Assembly (NCBI RefSeq): GCF_000150955.2
Contig: NC_011686.1
Coordinates: 1-64,000, forward strand
DNA from: Phaeodactylum tricornutum CCAP 1055/1
Lineage: Eukaryota; Bacillariophyta; Bacillariophyceae; Surirellales; Neidiaceae
Direction: 5' to 3'
DNA: 64,000 nt
A program made the position numbers and the translations under genes. Of the stretch, positions 1 to 7,429 are shown in pieces (the first letter of the stretch is position 1; every line of letters starts with the position of its first letter). The notes beneath the pieces were generated by a model, which was not told where the DNA came from, ran no database searches, and worked only from the letters and a program-made list of their open reading frames with translations.

Positions 1-276
1 TAACCCTAACCCTAACCCTAACCCTAACCCTAACCCTAACCCTAACCCTAACCCTAACCCTAACCCTAACCCTAACCCTAACCCTAACCCTAACCCTAAC
101 CCTAACCCTAACCCTAACCCTAACCCTAACCCTAACCCTAACCCTAACCCTAACCCTAACCCTAACCCTAACCCTAACCCTAACCCTAACCCTAACCCTA
201 ACCCTAACCCTAACCCTAACCCTAACCCTAACCCTAACCCTAACCCTAACCCTAACCCTAACCCTAACCCTAACCC
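1..276. repeat. Telomere repeat (CCCTAA)n
   Basis: There are 46 perfect CCCTAA units with no interruption. The C-rich strand reads inward, so this is the true left end of a chromosome with the G-rich TTAGGG strand running out to the left. The tract stops at a short CCCCTAC junction next to the first copy of the CTTAGG block-end motif. Confidence 0.99.
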
Positions 277-2120
277 CTACTTCTCTGGGATCTTCCTGCC
301 CTTAGGGTCTTCCTATGAGTAAAGTAGGTACTGGCATGAGTAGAAGGAGCATGATGACTCTGCATGGCAACCATGTCAGAAGTGATGGCTTTCCCATCAT
401 CTTGCACAGGGAACAGATAATTGGTCAGACTTGCAAAGAAATGCCTGACTTGAAGATCATGAGGTGCTCTGGGAAGACAAAATTGAGACTGCACAAAGTC
501 TTTCATGCAGTACTTTCTGTCATTTCTTACTGGTACAAAGCTTGACAAATCCCCTCCTTGCAATGAAATGACAAGTCTGAAAAGCAGCACAATCCTTGAA
601 ATTGACTTTGGAAGCTTGTGCTGAGTAAGTTCAGTACTGAGTTTTGACTGGGCCTTCCACTTCTTTGAAGATTTGGCATAGAAATACAAAGCACCATTCC
701 CCCAGAGAACTTGAAAGTCTTGTAGGCCTAAAGTTTCTGAATACCTCATACTGCCAAGACCCAGACCATGCAAACAGAACTCCACAATGGATGACAGATG
801 GTCTTGATCCATTTCATTGAGCTGAGGAGACAGCTTCAAAGAATCACTAGAAATATCTCCACTAGCTTGTTGAACTTGAAAGTGCACATCATCATCAGTT
901 CCACCTGATATTCTGACATTGAGCAAAGGCAGAGTTGTGGTCAAAAAGACTTCCCATTCCTTTCCATCAAAGATCTGACTGAGAACAAGTCTGGCAGCAC
1001 TAACAACCCTTGGAATGAGAGTCTTCCAAATTTCTGGCTTGAAGACAAGCCCTTGTACCACAATCTCTCCATTTCTGGAGAAATGCCTGTCAACAACCTT
1101 GGGTTTCTGCATCTGAATTTCTCTGAGGTGCCTGATCATAGGTCCAAGGGTGTTCATCATGGGCCTCTCCATGACAGTTTTCACCAGGACCTTAGCTCCC
1201 TCTATGTAACCAAGAGGATGGCTCATAGGCCTCACAACAGAACAATAGGCCAGTCTGAACAAGTGCATTATTGTGGCAACCTGGGAAGCAGATGCATCAG
1301 CTGATCTCAACACAAGCTGGTCCTTGGAAATGAAGAAGCATCTAGCTGCAGCATAGACACAGCCAAAGGGATACTGACTTGTGCTGGCTGGATTCTCTAA
1401 CATAACATCAACCAAAAGCTTGCCAATAAGAGCACATTGAATGATTTGAGGTGAAGAATCATGGAGTTCCCAAAGGTCAGAGATATCTTTTCTTGTTTTG
1501 GCAATAATATTAGTCCCATGACCATCATGTCTCCATAGGAAGCACAACATTTTCTTCAGTTCCTGGCTCAAAACATTAATATTATCTCTCATGGAAAATG
1601 TAGTGTTCTGGGCAACTTGATTTACCTCCACTCCCTCATAAAGCATTAAGCTAGCTCTGAGGTTGGCAGGTACTTCAGCAACTTCAAGCCTGGCATATTG
1701 AGTCAACCGAACATCTGCAATCTGAACCAACTTGGTCAACTGAAGTTCAGTAGCTTCCAGCTCACCGTATTGAACAATATTTTGTCTGAGTTTGCTTGCA
1801 AATTGGTTTCCAGTGCTTCTGATGATTTGTGAGAAAATGTTAACATACTTCTCAGCATTCTCATCATGTCTGACAAATGGCTTGATGATCAAGGTCATAT
1901 CACTGTAGGAAAGGAGTACAGATGCCTGTATGACTACCTTTTCTTGAGGCAAATATTCAACCACCCTGTTGCATATTATCTTGACACATAGCTTTTTGAC
2001 CACTTTCGCCTGAGCACAAGACCCACCTTTTTGGATTGCATTGCTAATGTGTCTCTTGATACTACCAGGTTGGGAAAAGATTTCACAGCAGATTCCACAT
2101 GTATTCATTTCCTTAGGCAC
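270..2120 (-). CDS. Subtelomeric zinc-finger protein, main part, cut off at the telomere
   Basis: This is a long open frame running toward the telomere. It opens with a C2H2-like finger (CGIC...H...H) and continues as a mostly helical protein of about 600 residues. Near its end is a stretch reading SHHAPSTHASTYFTH, which resembles the HxxH/GHS...T...Y box II of tyrosine recombinases and the comparable segment in the N-terminal half of fungal telomere-linked RecQ helicases. The frame runs straight through the block-end motif and stops in the telomere tract, so any C-terminal domain is missing. It lies in the same frame as the shorter ORF just upstream (2136-2615), separated by one TAA, so the two are probably one gene with a nonsense codon, or two parts read together. 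The family is a guess from motif shape; the ORF itself is plain to see. Confidence 0.6.
   Translation of the reverse strand: MPKEMNTCGICCEIFSQPGSIKRHISNAIQKGGSCAQAKVVKKLCVKIICNRVVEYLPQEKVVIQASVLLSYSDMTLIIKPFVRHDENAEKYVNIFSQIIRSTGNQFASKLRQNIVQYGELEATELQLTKLVQIADVRLTQYARLEVAEVPANLRASLMLYEGVEVNQVAQNTTFSMRDNINVLSQELKKMLCFLWRHDGHGTNIIAKTRKDISDLWELHDSSPQIIQCALIGKLLVDVMLENPASTSQYPFGCVYAAARCFFISKDQLVLRSADASASQVATIMHLFRLAYCSVVRPMSHPLGYIEGAKVLVKTVMERPMMNTLGPMIRHLREIQMQKPKVVDRHFSRNGEIVVQGLVFKPEIWKTLIPRVVSAARLVLSQIFDGKEWEVFLTTTLPLLNVRISGGTDDDVHFQVQQASGDISSDSLKLSPQLNEMDQDHLSSIVEFCLHGLGLGSMRYSETLGLQDFQVLWGNGALYFYAKSSKKWKAQSKLSTELTQHKLPKSISRIVLLFRLVISLQGGDLSSFVPVRNDRKYCMKDFVQSQFCLPRAPHDLQVRHFFASLTNYLFPVQDDGKAITSDMVAMQSHHAPSTHASTYFTHRKTLRAGRSQRSRG
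283..306 (+). repeat. Block-end motif, copy 1 (telomere-proximal)
   Basis: This is the first of five copies of a motif with core CTGGGATCT, a C/T-rich stretch, then CCTTAGG. It sits only six bases from the last telomere unit, as though the telomere had been added within or just beyond it. The other copies are at 4860, 6535, 7246 and 32161, all in this orientation. Confidence 0.75.
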
Positions 2121-2135
2121 ATCTGAGCAATAAAA

Positions 2136-2615
2136 TTAATTTGGAGGTAATGTCTTCATCCTCTCTACTCTCAGCTTGAGTTCCTTGAAAGTTAGACCAT
2201 TATAGCCAGCATGGTATTTTCCTATGTGCCTGAAAAAGTTGCCCCTGTGTTCTACTGCAATTTTTGTCTTACATTTGAGGCAGTATAAACCAAAAGGTGT
2301 AGATTGGAATAACTGATCATCTATTCCTTCATTTACTGTAACTTCATCAGATGGAGATTCTGTTAATGTTTCTTTGGGAGAACTTGGGGGGCTCAAGAAG
2401 GGTGGTTGTATATCTGCTGTTGGTGTGGTTGTTTGGGCCTTACCCCTACCAAAAATAATACTGCTTGCTGCATCAACAGTGTTGGGTACTGAAAGTGAGA
2501 GGGGTAGTGATTGTGTCAACTTTTCCCTTTCCTTTCTCTTTTTTCCTGTGGCTGCATAGGGATTATTAACAAGGAAGGGCACATTTGGTGGTTTGTTTGA
2601 TTGTTCATCACTCAT
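2136..2615 (-). CDS. N-terminal zinc-finger ORF of the subtelomeric gene
   Basis: This 159-residue ORF starts at a good ATG. Its first 100 residues are Ser/Thr/Pro-rich and look disordered, with a basic KKRKEREK patch that could be a nuclear signal. The last 50 residues hold a CLKC...HIGKYH finger, a C2H2-like pair with a 13-residue spacer. A single in-frame TAA separates it from the 616-codon frame downstream, which begins with a second finger. Paired fingers ahead of a large helical domain fit a DNA-binding mobile-element or telomere-linked protein. A short intron over the stop is possible but I see no convincing splice sites. Confidence 0.5.
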   Translation of the reverse strand: MSDEQSNKPPNVPFLVNNPYAATGKKRKEREKLTQSLPLSLSVPNTVDAASSIIFGRGKAQTTTPTADIQPPFLSPPSSPKETLTESPSDEVTVNEGIDDQLFQSTPFGLYCLKCKTKIAVEHRGNFFRHIGKYHAGYNGLTFKELKLRVERMKTLPPN

Positions 2616-3189
2616 TGTGTAGATTGTGCTGTTCTCTGGGAAAAATTGCCTGTGGGAGTTTTTTGGAAATTGTTAGTGAGGAATTGCAAAATCATCTGTT
2701 GCTGTATGTTGAAGGTGACTTGAATCTAACAGTAGGAGAAAAAAGGACCTGCCAGAAGTACTGTCAAAATCTATTCTTCTGTGTCCAGGCTTTTTTGCAT
2801 GGATAAATCCCCAACTGGGTCACCAAAATGAATCCACTTATATTGCATTACTTATATGCTTCAGAAAAATGATTTGGAATCCAAGTTGATGCATATGGTC
2901 CAGACAGTTTCTTCCTACCAGTGTACATTCATCTTGACTAAGTGTAAATAGATCATATTGCAATGCTTATATGCCCCATAAAAAAACAAATTAGAGCCAA
3001 AGTTATGCACTATTATAAATGTTCATAAATCACAATCCCAATCAATCGTACATAGATCTTTTTGCTGTACTTTATTATTAAATGTAAATTTGAACCCCAT
3101 TGGACGTGAATAAGCCAGAAAATTTCAACAGAAACCGAAAATACACACATGCTGTGTAAAATGGATGGGAAATTGGAGTTGACACCTTA
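2616..3189. other. AT-rich stretch without a gene
   Basis: This is upstream of the minus-strand zinc-finger gene and presumably contains its promoter. There is a near-repeat of the phrase 'atattgcattacttatatgc' (about 2839 and again about 2957 as 'atattgcaatgcttatatgc') but no reading frame of note. Confidence 0.5.
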
Positions 3190-3418
3190 AGAAAAATTCA
3201 CGACGCAAACAAGCCTTTTTTGCCCGCAAGCTTTTTTTCATGGAATGCAGTCGTGGTGGTCAGAACAGAAGATCATGGTATGACCAAACCCACGTCCTAA
3301 AAATATTAACTGCGGGAATCGTGATCAAAGTTGTCCGGCTGGGAAGCAATTGGCTGTGTTTGTTTTGACATTGGTTGGGATTGGTTGAGTTGGTGCTGTC
3401 TGTGGTGACAACAAGAAC

Positions 3419-3481
3419 AGCAGCGATGACGACGAGAAAAGCAGCGACGACGACGAGAAAAGCAGCGACGACGACGAGAAC
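3419..3481 (+). repeat. 21-bp minisatellite coding Ser-Ser-Asp-Asp-Asp-Glu-Lys
   Basis: Three tandem copies of a 21-bp unit (AGCAGCGAYGACGACGAGAAM) stay in one reading frame. The second subtelomeric unit carries only a short, unexpanded version near 5155-5200. In the plus frame the repeat follows a hydrophobic stretch, so it looks like the remnant of a secreted or membrane protein with an acidic repeat. The frame has stops around it in this unit. Confidence 0.8.
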
Positions 3482-4084
3482 AGCAGCGACGGCAACAGCG
3501 CCAACGACGACAACTTTGACAACAACAATGGTGAAACTAGATTTGTTGACCTGGGACAAAGTTAACCCTTTGTTGGCTGCAACTTCCCACATGTGCTGTT
3601 AAAAGGCACAATGTAAGCGTGCCGTTTGGAGCAAACAAAGGGATTTTTGACGATGGAAAAAGCCGTGCTGCAATCGCAACGTAGGAAACGGAAGGTAATG
3701 ATACCAAAGCTGTATCCTACAAATCAAGAATACGGACACTATTAATAGATATTCTTCCAATTGCGAAGGGTTGACCAAAGTTGGTGTCGGCAAAGTAGCA
3801 GTTGTATCGGATCACTCTGTGACAGCAGGAAACCTTGCTTGGCTGCAGTAGCCCGTGAGTTCTACTATCCGTCGCAAACAACACTTTCCCTCTCTCTACC
3901 CATGATGGGAGTGACCAAGAAAGTTGCAGATGCAGGTAGTGTGGGGGGTTGACCAAGTAATGCCAAATAGAATCCACAATAGAACTTGAAGATAAAATAG
4001 ACATCAAACAAAATGCAACCAACATGTGTTTAGAACATCTACAGATAGTACAAGCAAATTGAGAAAGTGTACCAAAGTCTAATT

Positions 4085-4324
4085 TTAAAGAAGACTACTT
4101 GATGTTATTCCTGTAGAGCCCAGGCTGTCAATAGGGCCAGCGCAACTGTTTCGTATCGCTCGATTTTGGACGTTGTTTGCATCTTGCTCGACCGTCGCTC
4201 CTTTCGTTTGTTCTCCTTCCTGATTGTCCGACAAGGCCGCTAATCCCTGCTTTAGCGCTTCTTCGAAATTCTGCCGCTCCTGGTGCGCTGCTTGCATCTG
4301 CTCCTGGAGTTTCTTGTAGAACAA
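4085..4324 (-). CDS. Conserved small ORF, copy 1 (coiled-coil-like)
   Basis: This ORF of about 79 codons has a helical, Gln/Glu-rich front (KKLQEQMQAAHQERQNFEEAL) likely to form a coiled coil. The frame stays open upstream for roughly 35 more codons (FYEIWCFIR...), so this is more likely a last exon than a whole gene. The copy at 5774-6013 differs at only four of 79 residues although the flanking DNA of the two units has drifted much further. No family is recognised. Confidence 0.4.
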   Translation of the reverse strand: MFYKKLQEQMQAAHQERQNFEEALKQGLAALSDNQEGEQTKGATVEQDANNVQNRAIRNSCAGPIDSLGSTGITSSSLL

Positions 4325-4859
4325 TTTGACATTGTCTTCCCCATTCCGGGGAGCAACACAAGAGCGGGCGGGTATGTCGCGAATGAAGCACCAGATTTCG
4401 TAAAACGCTCCGTTTCCAAATCACCACACTGCATGATCACCAGTCTTCTCTGGTGTTAGCCTACCCTATCCGCAAAAAAACATCCGCGGTTGATGCTGTT
4501 TGCGGGCTGCATTGTAGATGCACACATGGTGCCGTGAGTGTTTCTGTTGTAAAAATTGACGAAGTTTGACGAAAATTTCATCTGCTCGTAGCTTTAGCGA
4601 CGGCAAGTCCAATTCGGCTGACGATGAGTGTCAGAATACGGTTGTACGTAAGCAACACAGAACACAAACGCAATTTGCGGAAGAAGAACTGACTGTGAAA
4701 GCTGTTTGCCAGACGTCAGCAAGTTAGGTATCCCTGTGCAGTAACTATAACCCTATTTGATATCTCAGTGCAATTTGTTGATATCCCAGTGCAATTACTT
4801 ATATAAAATGTGATATCCCAGTGTAAAGATAAAATATTCATTCATGTATATTTTTACAA

Positions 4860-4883
4860 CACCCGGATATCATTTTCCTTAGG
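4860..4883 (+). repeat. Block-end motif, copy 2 (most degenerate)
   Basis: It reads CCGGATATCATTTTCCTTAGG and closes unit 1. Three iteron-like GATATCYCAGTG units lie upstream (about 4728-4830), with an inverted arm directly in front of the motif. Confidence 0.6.
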
Positions 4884-5098
4884 TGACGTGCCAAAGTGTC
4901 TCGTGTGCTACACACACAATTCTAACAAAATCACGAACAAGCCGTTTTGCCCGCAAGCTTTTTCATGGAAACTGCTGGAGAGGCTAGGCTGTGCCGCAGT
5001 GGCAATGGTCAGAACAGAAGATGATGGTATAACGGAAACCGCGTCCTAAAGATACCAAGTACGGGAACCGTAGTCAACTTGCTCCGGCTGCGAAGCCA

Positions 5099-5326
5099 TT
5101 GCCTGCGTCTGTTTTGGCATTGATTGGTATTGGTTGTGTTGGTGCTGTCTGCAGTGACGACGAGAACAGCAACGACGACTTCGACGACAACAACGACAAC
5201 GGTCAAACAGCATCCGTCGACCTGGGTGAAATAAAACCTTTTGTTGGCCGCAGCTACCCACTATGCTGTCACAAGGCACAACAAATGCATGTCATTTGGG
5301 GCCGACAAATGCCGCAATATTTTTGA
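5099..5326 (+). CDS. Small ORF with hydrophobic start and acidic tract
   Basis: This 75-codon frame reads a hydrophobic stretch (ASVLALIGIGCVGAVC), then an Asp/Asn-rich acidic segment, then VDLGEIKPFVGRSYPLC. Unit 1 holds the same order of features with stops, which supports a once-coding plus-strand gene with a signal or anchor segment. The frame is open upstream of the stated start, so the true start may lie in an earlier exon. Function unknown. Confidence 0.3.
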   Translation: MPASVLALIGIGCVGAVCSDDENSNDDFDDNNDNGQTASVDLGEIKPFVGRSYPLCCHKAQQMHVIWGRQMPQYF

Positions 5327-5773
5327 CCATGGAAAATGCCTTGCTGCGATTGTGACGGAGGGAACCGAAGTTGGAATTGAAGCTGAAGCCGCATTGGATA
5401 AATGAAAATCGCGGGAACTGTTGGCAGACATCTTTCCGGTTGCAAGGGGCTTGCCTGTGTTTGATTTGACCCATGCTGGTGTTGGCGAAAAATCAGTCAA
5501 ATTGGGTCACTCTATCTGCGACAAAAGGAAACCTTGCTTGGCTATTGTAGCCTGTGAGTGCTGTTGTCCGTCGCTCATGACCCTTTCCTTACCCATGATG
5601 CAAGTGATGAAGAAAGATGCGGATGCAGTCAGTATATGGGGCTGAACAAGTATCACCAAATAGAAACCACAATAGAAATAGAAGATAAAATAATCATCAA
5701 ACAGAATGCAACCAACATGTGTAGCAGCTATAGATACTACAAGCAAACTGAGAAAGCGTAACAAAGTCTAATT

Positions 5774-6013
5774 TTAAAAAAGACTACTTGATGTTATTCC
5801 TGTAGAGCCCAGGCTGTCAATAGGGCCAGCGCAACTGTTTCGTATCGCTCGATTTGGGACGTTGTGTGCATCTTGCTCGACCGTCACTCCTTTCGTTTGT
5901 TCTCCTTCCTGATTGTCCGACAAGGCCGCTAGTCCCTGCTTTAGCGCTTCTTCGAAATTCTGCCGCTCCTGGTGCGCTGCTTGCATCTGCTCCTGCAGTT
6001 TCTTGTAGAACAC
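5774..6013 (-). CDS. Conserved small ORF, copy 2 (coiled-coil-like)
   Basis: This is the counterpart of 4085-4324, with 75 of 79 residues identical, the same stop position and the same open extension upstream. Two copies with such a conserved frame in otherwise drifting repeats suggest selection on the protein or recent gene conversion limited to this segment. No known domain is visible. Confidence 0.4.
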   Translation of the reverse strand: MFYKKLQEQMQAAHQERQNFEEALKQGLAALSDNQEGEQTKGVTVEQDAHNVPNRAIRNSCAGPIDSLGSTGITSSSLF

Positions 6014-6534
6014 TTTGACATTGTCTTTCCATTTCCGGGGAGCAACACAAGAGCGGGCGGGTCTGTTGCGAATGAAGCACCAGATTTCGTGAAACGCTCC
6101 GAATTACACTCCAAATCACCACACTGCATGATCACCAGTCTTCTCTGGTGTTAGCCTACCCTATCTGCAAAAAAACATCCGCGGTCAATGCTGTTTGCTT
6201 GCTGTATTGTAGCTGCCATGAGTGTTTCTATTGTAAAATTTGACGAAAGAAAAATTCTCTACTAGCTAGAAGCTGTATCAACGGCGAGTCCATTTTGGCC
6301 GCCACTGACTGTTTACAGTTGTATGTAAGCAACACAAAACGCAGACGCAATTTACGGAAGAACGACCGACTGTGAAAGCTGTTCGCCAGACGTCAGCAAG
6401 TCAGGTATCCCTGTGGAGTAACTTTCACCGTTTTTGAATCTCAGTGGGAGTTTTTTGGATCCCAGTGGCATGCGTTAAGTAAAAAATGAATCCCTGTGTA
6501 AAGATAAAATAAACATTCATGTATAAGTTTACTA

Positions 6535-6558
6535 CACAGGGATCTCCTTTTCCTTAGG
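6535..6558 (+). repeat. Block-end motif, copy 3
   Basis: It reads CACAGGGATCTCCTTTTCCTTAGG. It is preceded by iteron-like units (ATCCCTGTG, ATCTCAGTG, ATCCCAGTG, ATCCCTGTG) and an inverted TACACAGGGAT arm. It closes unit 2 and lies 42 bp before the interstitial telomere tract. Confidence 0.75.
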
Positions 6559-6599
6559 GAATAGTGCATTAGCTCCTTTTTACGTCCTGTACGTACCTG

Positions 6600-6618
6600 A
6601 CCCTAACCCTAACCCTAG
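6600..6618. repeat. Interstitial telomere tract
   Basis: Three CCCTAA-type units in the same orientation as the terminal array sit just inside block-end motif copy 3. This looks like a former chromosome end or a telomere-derived insertion junction. Confidence 0.85.
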
Positions 6619-6775
6619 GTATCGGCAACTTAACAACGACATGAAAAGCCAGGTATTTTGCCCCACCTCCCCAGGCACAATCGGAATCAGCGGTCACTTC
6701 AAACACTCGAAAACACAACGAAAACACTACCTTTGATCCTGCTACCTCAGCATAGAACTACTGGGTCTGATAAAC

Positions 6776-6936
6776 TAGAAAACTGCAACAATAACGGGCT
6801 AGAATCGTCTAAGGAACCGAAAGGATCCCGCATACTTTCGTAGACAATCAAAGGCGTAAAAACATAAGATCATAGACTTGTCAGATAGACTTAGGGATCT
6901 GAACCCTCATGTACCGCTTGACGTAGGGGTTTTCTA
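6776..6936 (-). repeat. Solo LTR of the 10.6 kb copia family
   Basis: This 161-bp LTR begins TAGAAAAC and ends GTTTTCTA. It matches the LTR at 10605-10766 at about 94-95% by eye. No internal element sequence adjoins it, so it is a solo LTR left by recombination. No clear target-site duplication is seen. Confidence 0.8.
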
Positions 6937-6961
6937 CTAATTCACCGCAAAGAAGCTCTTT

Positions 6962-6999
6962 CCGGTTGCTTGCGGGAAAACCGAATTAAAGGCAGCCTG
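6962..6999 (-). mobile_element. Orphan DNA-transposon end
   Basis: On the minus strand this 38-bp piece begins CAGGCTGCCTTTAATTCGG and continues TTTTCCCGCAA. It matches the left end of the hAT-like transposon at 18017 almost base for base, including the CAGG terminus. Only this end is recognisable here. Confidence 0.65.
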
Positions 7000-7113
7000 A
7001 ATATTGCTGAAGCGGGGAGACAGAAACGGGAGGCTCAGACAAACTGATAAGAGTTCATCGGGTACCGAGTTCTATTGGAACATACAATCGAATAAGGTTG
7101 CGAAGCGAAGACA

Positions 7114-7255
7114 GATCCCAGAGTAATTACTATGAGGTCCGGAACTGATCCCTGAGTAATTACTTAGAAGCAAGGACAGATCCCAGAGTAATTACTTATG
7201 GGTAGTTTTTGGATAAATTATAAACAGCATTGAAGGTTTATACTACTCTGGGATC
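7114..7255 (+). repeat. GATCCCAGAGTAATTACTT iteron array with inverted arm
   Basis: Three direct copies (7114, 7147, 7179; spacing 33 and 32 bp) of GATCCCWGAGTAATTACT are followed at 7241-7255 by an inverted copy, TACTACTCTGGGATC, that merges into block-end motif copy 4. Regular spacing close to three helical turns suggests protein-binding sites. Related, weaker arrays precede copies 2 and 3. Confidence 0.75.
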
Positions 7256-7269
7256 TCCCTCCCCTTAGG
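7246..7269 (+). repeat. Block-end motif, copy 4
   Basis: CTCTGGGATCTCCCTCCCCTTAGG, nearly identical to copy 5 at 32161. It marks the left edge of the block that holds the 896-codon orphan ORF. Confidence 0.8.
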
Positions 7270-7429
7270 TGTACATTGGTGTATATCATAACACACCTAT
7301 CACTATCTTATCTACCATTCTAATTCTAGGCTCAATCAATACACCTTGTTCCATCATGTATGACCTATTTACCAGTATGGGATGGGGTTTCTCTCTCACC
7401 CACTTGATTGCTATCCACTCCATCTCTTC

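Larger units (their letters stand above)
3190..4883. repeat. Subtelomeric unit 1 of a diverged tandem pair
   Basis: This aligns along its length with the next unit (about 4920-6558). Shared landmarks in order are the 'ttttgcccgcaagctttttcatgg' start region, an Asp/Ser-coding tract, a conserved minus-strand ORF, a small ACCAGTCTTCTCTGGT palindrome, 'gacgtcagcaag', then GATATCCCAGTG-type iterons and the block-end motif. By eye, identity is about 75-80% in the flanks and about 95% over the minus-strand ORF. The left edge is approximate. Confidence 0.75.
4920..6558. repeat. Subtelomeric unit 2 of the tandem pair
   Basis: This is the second copy of the unit described at 3190-4883, in the same orientation and order. 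Its plus-strand Asp-rich frame is still open, and its iteron block (about 6410-6525) and block-end motif match the consensus better than those of unit 1. Confidence 0.75.

Noticed and set aside
7246-7269. Block-end motif as a Helitron 3' end (hairpin then CTRR)
   Set aside because: The end is CTTAGG rather than CTRR followed by T, the inverted arms are tens of bases apart rather than a tight hairpin, and no Rep/helicase ORF is seen.
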